From positions 1-37,330 of the forward strand of contig CAYNHL010000021.1 in the NCBI GenBank assembly GCA_964397015.1: a DNA stretch of 37,330 nt. The letters are read 5' to 3'. The stretch comes from MADRE2 sp964397015. Its GTDB lineage: Bacteria; Desulfobacterota; Desulfobacteria; Desulfobacterales; Desulfobacteraceae. Below the pieces are notes generated by a model. It had not been told where the DNA came from. It did not search any database and saw only the letters and a program-made list of their open reading frames with translations. A program made the position numbers and the translations under genes. Each line of letters starts with the position of its first letter. Position 1 is the first letter of the stretch. Shown piece by piece: positions 7,838 to 16,458 of the stretch.

Positions 7838-8080
7838 CTACTCCTTGCCCAGTTTACTTTTAAACAGCTCAGCCGCCTGCGTTATATCGGTCACGGTTTT
7901 ACCCGCCGCCTCGATGTTTTCTTTTTCGATTTGCTCTAAAATTTCCATCCTGAGAATCTGTACGTCCCGGGGGGCATCTATGCCGATCTTGACCGACCCG
8001 CCTTCTATTTCAAGCACACTGATTACTATGTTGTCACCGATCCTGATTTTTTCTTCCGGCTTACGAGTCAGCACAAGCAT
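7838..8080 (-). CDS. csrA: RNA-binding translational regulator CsrA
   Basis: An 80-aa member of the CsrA/RsmA family, beginning MLVLTRKPEEKIRIGDNI, with the conserved GIDAP turn and the RNA-contacting Arg44 (QILR). It is longer than the 61-aa E. coli protein. The extra C-terminal helix is typical of species that use FliW, which binds that extension. CsrA dimers bind GGA motifs, often in hairpin loops near ribosome sites. The most obvious local target is the flagellin leader at 3934-4138. AGGA lies 8 bases before the ATG, and the gene starts 12 bases after the flgL stop. Confidence 0.97.
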   Translation of the reverse strand: MLVLTRKPEEKIRIGDNIVISVLEIEGGSVKIGIDAPRDVQILRMEILEQIEKENIEAAGKTVTDITQAAELFKSKLGKE

Positions 8081-8092
8081 GGAATAATCCTT

Positions 8093-11000
8093 TTATAAAT
8101 AGTTCACCAGGCTCAGGTCCAAAATCTTGGAAGTTGAATTCAAGGCTGCCTGATAAGCGGTTTCAATATTTTTCAGCTTCATGATCGCCTCTACGATATC
8201 TGCGTCTTCAATCATGGACCGCCGTTCAGTCAGGCTCAACCCGACCTGGGAAGTAATGGTCTCGCGGACCTCGAGGCGGCTGAATTTCATACCTGCATCC
8301 ACGATCCGGGATGTCATGATATCGAAATTTTGCTCCAGCCGTCCAATAGTCCGCTCGATGCCGTCCCGGTCATTATCCGCCAGATAGGTTTTTAAATCAA
8401 TCAAAGTATTGAAAATTCCCCATTCGACCTCCCTGTCGCTTTTCATGGGGGTTTTCTCATCATCGACTGCATGGAATCCAAGCAGGCTGCCGATTCCCTG
8501 TCCTGTACCACCCTGTGAAAGCGGGGCATTGTCGCCGGTCTTCCACATCAGGTCAAGCTGCTCGAGCTTCGTGCCGTTTTCCTTGATGGAAAATTTTTGA
8601 GTATAGTCATCCCAGGTAACGGTATAATCTATTTTATTGCCATCGGCATATGATTTTTCCTCGAGTGCCTTTTCTATTTCTCTTGCCAGATGGTCATGGC
8701 TTTTATAGGTGTCTTCTTTTATAACCGCAGTCAGCTGATCCACTTCCTTTCCCATGTCGCCTTCGACATATTCCTTGAAATCCAGCTTGTTGTTGTCAGC
8801 ATCAATGGTCAGGTTGACCACCGGTATATCGCTTTTTGAAAACGAAACCACATCATCGCCGTAAAAGCCAAGCCGCTCGTCCGCGCTCTGGTCCCGTCCC
8901 GTGCCGGTCTGCCATAATAGAGAAAACGACCTTATGGCCTGGCTGCTTCCTTTTATCATGAACTGTCCGGCGGCATAGTCATAATCCACAGTGTACCTTA
9001 CACCATTGGGCGATGCATCACGCATGGCGGTTTGAACCTGAGATGCCACATCGTCCAGGTCAATGTAATCCCCGGGCTCTATCCTGACCTGTATTTCCTC
9101 GGAAATACTGCCGTCAACGGCTGTTTCCCTGAAATCGATCACATTGTTCGTATCGTCAAAGGACATCAGCACAGGCTCTGTATCGCTGGTATGCACACCC
9201 AGTCCGGTGCTGTCTGTAGTAAATCCCAGGGTTTCTCCTATAGAATTGTCCACATCGGGTGATCCACCCGACTTCCACAGCAGGTCGAGAGCTGCCAGTG
9301 CCCCGCCGCCGGACCGCTGGAGTTCAAACTGGCGGGCAGCGTCATCGTAACTCAGATCATAAGTAACAGCGTTCCCGGATGCGGCGGATCTTGCGTTCAT
9401 GGCTGATTCAACAGCGGCTTCCAGGTCGCTCATGTCGGTATAGGTGCCATGTGCAACCTTGGCGCTCATCACCCGGGTTATACCTCCGGTTTCCCTGAAA
9501 AAGACCGTGTCATTGGTGTCATCGATGGTGATGTAGGCCTGTGCCGTATTGTCACTTACAGGATATGTAATGGCATCGTCATGAGGATAAAACCCGAGGG
9601 TTTCTCCTGCAGCCTCAGTTTGAGCGGAGCTGGACCACAATATATTGAGCTCGTCAAGCGTGGTTCCATTTTCCCGTATGATGAACCTGCTTTCATTTGA
9701 ATCATAGGTTACGGCATAATTGATTCCGTTTGCGCTGACCGCTTCCATCTGTGTTTCTATGTCCTGCGCCAGTTCATCCATGTCGGTGTATTCCAGGTCG
9801 ACACCGGTGGTGTTGATATCGGCTGTCAAGGTGGTGGCCACGCCTGCGGCATCCACTTCTTCAAAAACGATGTGGTCATTGACCCCGTCTTCAATTACAA
9901 GCTCGGTCACAAATTGGGCACTGGTGTCTGATACCGCCGGTTCATGAACGGTATCGTCGAAAGCAAACCCTATCTCGTGGCCTATGCTTTGATCGTAGCC
10001 GGCAGGGACGATATCGAATTCGACAAACTGTCCCGGCTTGGAAACCGGTGTGTCCAGGGAAACCTGAATATCTGCGATACCGGAATTGTCAAGATCTATG
10101 CCCACACTGCCGGCGGTTCCCGGGATTGTGGAAGGTACAATGAAATACCCGGGATTGTTGTCGACCGTCCAGGTGTTGTCCCCGTTCCAGGTCAGCCTGA
10201 AGGGTTCGGTGCCGGCAGGTTCGGGTGTTTTGATGGTCAGGGCATCCTTGTGCACAACGTTGATTGAGATATCATCGGGATCGATGGCACTGCTGGCATT
10301 GATCCCTTCAATATGAGGCTCCTTGCCCGATTCCCACAAAAAAGTGGTCCTGACATATCCGGGATATGAACCATCCTGTCTTATGGCAAATTTTTGCGTC
10401 TCTTCATCCCAGTCAACCTCATAGGTCAGGTTGTAGCCTCTGTCGGCAGATGCGGCATTCAATCCGTTTTTAATTGCGGTCACGAGCTGGGATTTTGTGT
10501 AGACACCTTCCGGCACTACAGCGGCAAGTCTTTTTTCCGATGCTATTCCATGGCCGTTGTCTTCTTTGAAAAGGATGGTATCGTTGGTGGAATTTATATG
10601 TATCTCCTGATCCCAGAAACTCTCTTTTCCGCTCCTGCCCACGGACACCTCTGAGTTTTTATCACTTCGTATCTCGAACGCGGGGTCATTTCCGTTGTAA
10701 ATCACCTGCTCAAGTGTTTTATCGTATTCAAAAGGAGCGGCATCGATATCAGTTCCCCCGAAAATGTAGTTGCCATTGATCTGGGTATTGCCCAGAGAAA
10801 CAATCTGTTCGATATAGCTTGTCACCCTTTCAATGGCCGACCTGCGCTCATCATCGGTTGTCGAATCATTGGCAAGGCGGGCCACTTCCACCTTGGCGCT
10901 GAGCATCAGGTCATTTACACCGTCAAGGGCGTTTTCAACACTTTCGATCCAGGATTTGCCCGTTATCACGTTTCGCTCGATCTGCTCGAGGTTCCCTAAA

Positions 11001-11164
11001 GAATCCTTGAGAGACAATACCTGGCTGAGCCCCAGCGGGTCATCCGATACTTCGTTCAACTGTTTCTGTGTACTTATGACCCTGTTGGCATCCTGGAGAC
11101 TGCTGGTAAGGTTTCCCAGCCGGTAGGTGGCATTCACGTAATTTGATATGGTGGGAGCCCGCAT
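8093..11164 (-). CDS. flgL: Hook-filament junction protein FlgL (HAP3), very large, with five internal repeats
   Basis: A 1023-aa junction protein; typical FlgL is about 300-550 aa. The ends are canonical: an N-terminal coiled region with LNEVSDDPLGLSQVLSLKDSL and NYIFGGTD, and a C-terminal region with NIETAYQAALNSTSKILDLSLVNYL. Between about residues 188 and 905 are five related units starting near 188, 420, 543, 665 and 783. Each has a core like IDDTNDTVFFRE, then a G-x-Y strand, a helix, a YDV-type strand pair, an LW-[KEQS]-[ST]-G motif and usually LGF. Between units 1 and 2 lies a separate segment with DLDNSGIADI. The start at 11164 is chosen over an upstream in-frame codon because AGGAG lies 7 bases before it. 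It begins 13 bases after flgK. These units are probably surface-exposed decorations on the junction. Confidence 0.93.
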   Translation of the reverse strand: MRAPTISNYVNATYRLGNLTSSLQDANRVISTQKQLNEVSDDPLGLSQVLSLKDSLGNLEQIERNVITGKSWIESVENALDGVNDLMLSAKVEVARLANDSTTDDERRSAIERVTSYIEQIVSLGNTQINGNYIFGGTDIDAAPFEYDKTLEQVIYNGNDPAFEIRSDKNSEVSVGRSGKESFWDQEIHINSTNDTILFKEDNGHGIASEKRLAAVVPEGVYTKSQLVTAIKNGLNAASADRGYNLTYEVDWDEETQKFAIRQDGSYPGYVRTTFLWESGKEPHIEGINASSAIDPDDISINVVHKDALTIKTPEPAGTEPFRLTWNGDNTWTVDNNPGYFIVPSTIPGTAGSVGIDLDNSGIADIQVSLDTPVSKPGQFVEFDIVPAGYDQSIGHEIGFAFDDTVHEPAVSDTSAQFVTELVIEDGVNDHIVFEEVDAAGVATTLTADINTTGVDLEYTDMDELAQDIETQMEAVSANGINYAVTYDSNESRFIIRENGTTLDELNILWSSSAQTEAAGETLGFYPHDDAITYPVSDNTAQAYITIDDTNDTVFFRETGGITRVMSAKVAHGTYTDMSDLEAAVESAMNARSAASGNAVTYDLSYDDAARQFELQRSGGGALAALDLLWKSGGSPDVDNSIGETLGFTTDSTGLGVHTSDTEPVLMSFDDTNNVIDFRETAVDGSISEEIQVRIEPGDYIDLDDVASQVQTAMRDASPNGVRYTVDYDYAAGQFMIKGSSQAIRSFSLLWQTGTGRDQSADERLGFYGDDVVSFSKSDIPVVNLTIDADNNKLDFKEYVEGDMGKEVDQLTAVIKEDTYKSHDHLAREIEKALEEKSYADGNKIDYTVTWDDYTQKFSIKENGTKLEQLDLMWKTGDNAPLSQGGTGQGIGSLLGFHAVDDEKTPMKSDREVEWGIFNTLIDLKTYLADNDRDGIERTIGRLEQNFDIMTSRIVDAGMKFSRLEVRETITSQVGLSLTERRSMIEDADIVEAIMKLKNIETAYQAALNSTSKILDLSLVNYL

Positions 11165-11177
11165 CTTAGTTCTCCTG

Positions 11178-14100
11178 TTACCGCACGGCAATCAGCGTAT
11201 TGAGCATCTCGTCGGCCACTGTCAAAAGCTTTGATGCGGCTGAAAACGCATGCTGGTATTTTATCAGCTTGATCATTTCTTCGTCCAGGGAAACGGCAGA
11301 CACCGAATCTCTCTGGGCGGTCAGGCTGTTTGTCATCATATCGGCAAATTCCCTTGAATTCTTGATACCGCGTGACTCGATGCCCAGGGAACTGATCAGC
11401 TGGTTGTAATAATCATCCAGTGTCGCGCTGGTTGTACTGGACCAGGCATCGTTTCCACGGTCATATGTCCACAGCTTCATGGTTTTAGCCTGGTACTGGA
11501 CATCCGCCATGGCAAGGGCATTGGAGTTGTCTCCCTGACTGATCACACCTGTTTCGGAATCGATTTTTGCCGCTGCCACAAACTTGGTGTCTTTGAGTGC
11601 CTCATTCATCTCCATTGTCATGGAATCGGTGCCCTTGAAAAAATTATTCATTCCTGCGGCAGCGGCAAGACCGGATGCATCAGAGGCATCGTCGGAAAAG
11701 GCATACCCGATATCCCTTGAATTTCTCTGGCGCATATCAAACTCGACAAAGCCGTCTCCTGTCACCTGATTTTTAAAATCAATCCTTATATCCGCCAGGC
11801 CGTCTCCGGAAAAATCCACTCCGAATCCGTCATCGTCCCCGCCGGGCGGCAGCAGCTGGAGGGTGCCGCCCGTAGGATCATTCAAAACCCCCCAGGACCC
11901 TGATGATCTTTCAAACCTGAGATCCGAGGCCTTTATATTCATGGCGCCCCAGTCTGTAACACTAATATTGCAGTTGGCTTCGCTGAATCCGTTGCTGCCG
12001 GAATACTCTACGTTCTGGATTGTATAGTACGATTCGGACACGGCAAACTTCAGGCGGTTCTCATTGGTGGCCCAGGCCTTCATGCCGGCCGCCTCACGGT
12101 TGAACTGTCCGGCAAAGGAATCGATGGTCCAGTGCCAGTCGGAAAGACGTTCCCCTGTCGGTTCGCCCGCATCGGTAAGCATCTGTGGCACTCCGGTGTC
12201 ACCGGTAGTTACCGTAAATGTATCATCTGTAAACAACGTCCCGTCATAAAATTTCATGTTCATGCCGTCAACAGGCACCTCGACCGCCGCCCCGGGGGTA
12301 TAGGGAGGATCATGGCCTTCAATGGTGAAGGTGCCCGAACCACGGCTGTTGGACCATTCGATCACGAGCGGTTCATCACCCGTTGCCGGCAGGTGCCCGA
12401 CCTTTCCCCCTGACACCACCTTGAAACGGTAAATATCGTTGATGCTGTTCGCCTGGCCGGTAATCCGGAAATTCAAGGGATCCGGCCGGCCCTCGGTATC
12501 TGTGTTGACGGTCAGCACATTACCGGCCACAAGGCTTCCCTTTGAAATATCAAAAGACAGGGTGGTCATTCCGCCTTCAATGATATCCACCTGTTCCTCA
12601 TCCTCCACATTCAGCAGACCTGATGCCCCGGTACGCAGCCCGTTCTGGTCGAGTCTTTCCCACATGATAATACCTTCATCGTCGTACAGGGACGAAGTGG
12701 CCGAATCCCGAAATACATTCCCCGCCTCCAGGCGGTCATTCTCCGGCTGGCTGGTACCGGTTCCAGTCCCTGTGGAAACCCGGATCTGCGCATTGTTGTC
12801 AAGCGTGTCACTGAAATCCGTGATCCGGATTGGAGATTCCAGGGAACGATCCTTTATGACTGAAACCGAACTGCCGGTCCGCACCACCTGGTAGAATTGA
12901 TCGACCCCTCCTGCAGCCAGGTCGTCATTGAGTTCAGCTTCAAGCTCCATGGCCAGCTCGAGCTCTGTGGTACCTCCCGCCGATGTAGTTGAAAAATCGA
13001 TGGTTGTTCCGTCAAGGTCAAATGAAATCACCTCGCCGCCGGCTGTGGTGAAATTGGAAAATCCACCCGGACCGCCAAAGGTTAGAACCGAACTGCCGGA
13101 ATCTGCGAAATGATCACTGAAAAGGCCGCCGGTTCCGGCTCCTGCCACGTTTGAATACAGAGTCATGCCGGGTTCGATCATCGCCGTGACTGTTCCGGTT
13201 GTCACGGCAGCCTTGTTTCCAGGCCCCGCGTTTGTGTTATCGATCACTGTGACAGCAAGCTGCGGCATGTCCTGTTTAAACAGATCAACGCTGTCAGTAT
13301 CCAGCGACACGGCATTGAACCGCACCGTATCGTTCAGGCCGGTAAAATCCAGGACATTGTCGACATTCCCTAAATCCGCGCCGGTTCCGAGGTCAAGGGC
13401 GCTGATATCGACAGATCCGCCTATTGCCGTGCCCGCGTCTGTCAAACGAATATCCGTGCCGTCCAGAGTCCTTAAGAAAACTGAATGGGTTAAAGGATCA
13501 TGCTCGATTGTAACGGCAGATCCTTGCGGAAATACCTCAGACAGGGCATCGGCAAATGCCTGCGACAAAGCGGCCTGGTCCGTGGTGTCAATTCCGTTCA
13601 GATCAACAGAAACCGTCCGGCTTTCATCCACAAGCCCTGCATTCATTGTGTCCACGTTAAAAACAGCCGTGTCCCCGGGATTGAACAAAAAATTATCAAG
13701 GCGGACCGATGCATTATCCCTTACCTCGAAATCCTGGACACCAAGAGTCCTGCCGGCACTGCTGGTGATGGTAAGGCCGGAGGCAGACAAATCGTCATCT
13801 TCGTTGATATCGTTCACTGCGGCAGCGGCTGCCAGCAGAACGTCTTCAAACTGGTCGTCGATTGATCCAAGGCTTGAATCCCTGACAAATTTTTGTTCAT
13901 GAACCAGTCCATCCACGTGCAGCGAAAAGATTATCTCATCTCCGTCTTGGGCATTTGTTATTCCTATGGTATCGAATGACAGGCTGTTTTCCGATGCATG
14001 GGCCGTAACTCCGGCAATCTCGCTCAATGCCGCTGCAATTGACGCGGCTGACTGTTTGACAGCTCCTGCGGTATTGCTGATCTTGATCGTCTGGGTGCCG

Positions 14101-15425
14101 GATGGACCGTCATATACACTGATGGTCTGTTCCGCAATGGCGGAATCAAGGGCCGTGTCGACATCGGCAGCAGATCCATGAACCAGCGACAGGCCGTCAC
14201 CATCGGACTCGATCACTTCCAGGTCTCCCAGGATTGCATCATCCATGACCGTGAGCCTGTAAATGGACTGAACCCCTCCGGGAGCAATCCCCTGCCAGTT
14301 TGAAATCCTGGCTTCGGAAACCCCCATATCGATTTGAGTTCTGGTGTATTCGGTATCTGCCGTGGTCTTGTCTTCGATCCACATGGTAAAGTCTTTTGAA
14401 AAATCAATTTTATCGCCGAACCCGTAGCTTGTGAGCCACCGGCTGTCGTCTGTTGCATAGTCACCCGTGACAGAATCCTTGTAATATGAAAGCCCGGCTC
14501 CCTGGGAATGCTGGTAATTTATGGCCCAGATCATCTCCCTGGCAAGCTCGTCAATTTCCGTACGGAACTTGGGAATCACTTCATCCCGCATATCCAGCAG
14601 GCCGCCGACCCTGCCCGAATCTATGGTGTCTGTAATCCGCTGTCTTGTCCCTTCATCCGTCTGCCAGTAAATATCCTTGTTCTCCATTTCCAGCCTGTAA
14701 TTGTCGACACCGTTGACAACCGTGTACTGGTTGCCGATATTGACCATTATAGTCCCGTTGTATTTCTCGAATGTATCGATATCCACGAGCTCACCGAGTT
14801 CATCTACAAGCCTGTTTCTCTGGTCCCGCTGGTCGTTGGCTGAGCGGTGGATTTCAGCCGACATGATTTCCTGGTTCAAAACCGCAATCTGTTCTGTCAG
14901 AGAATTGATCCTGTTGACAGCGGAATTGACATCCGCATTGATATCTACTGCCAGGTCATCCATATCCAGTACGGTGGCCTCAAACCGGGAAGCAAGTTTA
15001 GCCCCGCTTTCATACACTGCCACACGCTCGGAAGACCCGGTCGGATTGTTGGACAGGTCATGCCACGAGCTCCAGAATTCAGTCAACACGCTGCTGATAC
15101 TGGTTTTGGAATCCGGATCGAAAAATCCTTCCAGGATCCGCATATAGGATTCCTGTTCTTCAAACGAGGTCTGGTTTGATTTTGCATTGGTAAGACGTTG
15201 TTCCAAAAGCTTGTCGACACTCTGCTGGATCTGGAAGGTATCGACACCGGTGCCGAAAAAAAATCCTGCGTAAGGCGCGGGCTTCCTGTTTTTCTGGTCA
15301 GCGTTCTGGACACTGTAATCAGGGTTGTTCACATTGGCGATATTGTTGCCGGTTACGTTCAGCCCATACTGCTGGGAAGCAATGGCTGTCCTGCTGATGC
15401 TCAGTGTACTGGAAATACCTGACAT
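11178..15425 (-). CDS. flgK: Hook-filament junction protein FlgK (HAP1), very large
   Basis: A 1415-aa protein; the family is usually about 450-700 aa. The N-terminus (MSGISSTLSISRTAI, then YGLNVTGNNIANVNNPDYS) is the axial-protein rod motif. The segment FFDPDSKTSISSVLTEFWSSWHDLSNNP is FlgK-specific. The C-terminus (SLDEEMIKLIKYQHAFSAASKLLTVADEMLNTLI) is the partner coiled coil. Roughly residues 370-1280 are an inserted beta-rich, Asp/Gly/Thr-rich region. Near residues 1175-1230 it contains a module with W, then DFSGDGLADI, then FVEFDM and IGYAF; the same module occurs in FlgL. The ATG is 3 bases after the flgN stop and has GAGGTG upstream. FlgK joins hook to filament and is escorted by FlgN, encoded just upstream. 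Confidence 0.95.
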   Translation of the reverse strand: MSGISSTLSISRTAIASQQYGLNVTGNNIANVNNPDYSVQNADQKNRKPAPYAGFFFGTGVDTFQIQQSVDKLLEQRLTNAKSNQTSFEEQESYMRILEGFFDPDSKTSISSVLTEFWSSWHDLSNNPTGSSERVAVYESGAKLASRFEATVLDMDDLAVDINADVNSAVNRINSLTEQIAVLNQEIMSAEIHRSANDQRDQRNRLVDELGELVDIDTFEKYNGTIMVNIGNQYTVVNGVDNYRLEMENKDIYWQTDEGTRQRITDTIDSGRVGGLLDMRDEVIPKFRTEIDELAREMIWAINYQHSQGAGLSYYKDSVTGDYATDDSRWLTSYGFGDKIDFSKDFTMWIEDKTTADTEYTRTQIDMGVSEARISNWQGIAPGGVQSIYRLTVMDDAILGDLEVIESDGDGLSLVHGSAADVDTALDSAIAEQTISVYDGPSGTQTIKISNTAGAVKQSAASIAAALSEIAGVTAHASENSLSFDTIGITNAQDGDEIIFSLHVDGLVHEQKFVRDSSLGSIDDQFEDVLLAAAAAVNDINEDDDLSASGLTITSSAGRTLGVQDFEVRDNASVRLDNFLFNPGDTAVFNVDTMNAGLVDESRTVSVDLNGIDTTDQAALSQAFADALSEVFPQGSAVTIEHDPLTHSVFLRTLDGTDIRLTDAGTAIGGSVDISALDLGTGADLGNVDNVLDFTGLNDTVRFNAVSLDTDSVDLFKQDMPQLAVTVIDNTNAGPGNKAAVTTGTVTAMIEPGMTLYSNVAGAGTGGLFSDHFADSGSSVLTFGGPGGFSNFTTAGGEVISFDLDGTTIDFSTTSAGGTTELELAMELEAELNDDLAAGGVDQFYQVVRTGSSVSVIKDRSLESPIRITDFSDTLDNNAQIRVSTGTGTGTSQPENDRLEAGNVFRDSATSSLYDDEGIIMWERLDQNGLRTGASGLLNVEDEEQVDIIEGGMTTLSFDISKGSLVAGNVLTVNTDTEGRPDPLNFRITGQANSINDIYRFKVVSGGKVGHLPATGDEPLVIEWSNSRGSGTFTIEGHDPPYTPGAAVEVPVDGMNMKFYDGTLFTDDTFTVTTGDTGVPQMLTDAGEPTGERLSDWHWTIDSFAGQFNREAAGMKAWATNENRLKFAVSESYYTIQNVEYSGSNGFSEANCNISVTDWGAMNIKASDLRFERSSGSWGVLNDPTGGTLQLLPPGGDDDGFGVDFSGDGLADIRIDFKNQVTGDGFVEFDMRQRNSRDIGYAFSDDASDASGLAAAAGMNNFFKGTDSMTMEMNEALKDTKFVAAAKIDSETGVISQGDNSNALAMADVQYQAKTMKLWTYDRGNDAWSSTTSATLDDYYNQLISSLGIESRGIKNSREFADMMTNSLTAQRDSVSAVSLDEEMIKLIKYQHAFSAASKLLTVADEMLNTLIAVR

Positions 15426-15428
15426 GGG

Positions 15429-15932
15429 CTACACCTCTTCGCTTATGTAGTAATCAGCATTTTTCTCTTTTGACTTATGACCGGCATTTATATATTGTGT
15501 CTCGTTTTTCCGTGTCGAAACCGTTGACATGATATCATCGATAATTGCCAGGTGCTCTGTCAGGTACTGCCGGTTCCTGTCAGATTTCATGGCAAGATTC
15601 TGTTTGAGCTCATGGATGTGCGACAAAGCCTGTTTGAGTACATCCCGGTCATGTTCATCCATTGAAAGGGCCCGGACCATGTCCGTCAACGTCATGTTTT
15701 CCTTTTTTGTCCTTACTGTCCCTGCTCTGCCTGCAATTAATGCGTAAAGATCCGTTGTCATGCTTTCAATTTCGAGGGCAAGCGCTTTTTTTTCACGGGT
15801 GGTCTGCCAAAGAGCATCAACATCCATGGTAACGATATATTCCCGCTCTTTTTCAGCTATATCATTCAATATGTCGAACGATGAAAGTATCGCGTTCAGC
15901 ATCCGGCTGATCTCATCGGCAAATTTTTCCAT
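15429..15932 (-). CDS. flgN: FlgN-type chaperone for FlgK and FlgL
   Basis: A 167-aa, all-helical, charged protein with FlgN-like features: an N-terminal helix MLNAILSSFDILNDIAEKEREYI, a conserved REKKALALEIE segment and a long third helix with HIHELKQNLAMKSDRNRQYL. FlgN binds the C-terminal helices of FlgK and FlgL in the cytoplasm and docks them at the export gate. It directly precedes flgK with a 3-base gap, the usual order. AAGGAGG lies 7 bases before the ATG. It is the first gene of an operon behind the sigma-54 promoter at 16062-16076. No flgM is found beside it, although the two are often adjacent. Confidence 0.88.
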   Translation of the reverse strand: MEKFADEISRMLNAILSSFDILNDIAEKEREYIVTMDVDALWQTTREKKALALEIESMTTDLYALIAGRAGTVRTKKENMTLTDMVRALSMDEHDRDVLKQALSHIHELKQNLAMKSDRNRQYLTEHLAIIDDIMSTVSTRKNETQYINAGHKSKEKNADYYISEEV

Positions 15933-16061
15933 GCTGGTTCCTCCTTATGGTATTAATCGGCTGACAGCTGATGTGACATTAATCATTTCGTCATCATCCG
16001 GTAATTTAAGGAAATATTTTCCCCATACCGCCTGTATAAAAGCTGCTGTATGACTAAGAGA

Positions 16062-16076
16062 GCAACATCCATGCCA
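16062..16076 (-). promoter_or_regulatory. Sigma-54 promoter of the flgN-flgK-flgL-csrA-fliW operon
   Basis: The minus strand reads TGGCATGGATGTTGC. The GG and GC elements are spaced exactly as in the -24/-12 consensus TGGCAC-N5-TTGC, with one mismatch (T for C). Transcription would start near 16050, leaving a leader of about 117 bases. A short inverted repeat (TCCATG and CATGGA, near 16068-16086) overlaps the -24 side. Confidence 0.75.
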
Positions 16077-16125
16077 CAGACATGGATCACGCATTTAATA
16101 AAGGAATAAAGAAGGTGAGGAGGGG

Positions 16126-16437
16126 TTATTTATGATCGTTGAGCTGCTCGAATAAAAATTCCTTGATGCCAAGTGAATTTTTACCTTTTGAAAGCTGTTC
16201 TGAAAGATACTGATCATGCATGGACAGATAGGTGTCATACGCATGTCCTGAATCCAACAGGGTATCTTCACTTGAAAGGGTCTGGCGCATGGATTTGAGA
16301 ACCGTATGGATAAAAATGGCCTCAAACCCTTCACAGGCTTCCTTTAGTTCTTTTTGCCCGGCTGCAGGCTTTGCCTGCCGGCTGGCCCGGGATTCGATGG
16401 AACTTGAAATATGATGCTGAATCAGTGAATTGTCCAA
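16126..16437 (-). CDS. flgJ: Rod-binding protein, FlgJ N-terminal domain only
   Basis: A 103-aa protein matching the rod-binding domain of FlgJ: LKEACEGFEAIFIHTVLKSMRQT, followed by YDTYLSMHDQYLSEQLSKGKNSLGIKEFLFEQL. In gammaproteobacteria FlgJ carries a second, peptidoglycan-cleaving domain; it is absent here, as in many deltaproteobacteria, so another hydrolase must open the cell wall. The domain acts as a cap or scaffold for rod assembly in the periplasm. The start is a TTG at 16437 with GAGG 8 bases upstream; no ATG or GTG is available in frame. It follows flgI by 21 bases and is the last gene of the flgF operon. Confidence 0.88.
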   Translation of the reverse strand: MDNSLIQHHISSSIESRASRQAKPAAGQKELKEACEGFEAIFIHTVLKSMRQTLSSEDTLLDSGHAYDTYLSMHDQYLSEQLSKGKNSLGIKEFLFEQLNDHK

Positions 16438-16458
16438 GATTTTGTCCTCGATATTAAG

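Noticed and set aside
13165..13902. 245-codon plus-strand frame
   Set aside because: Antisense to flgK, with composition explained by the coding strand and no ribosome site.
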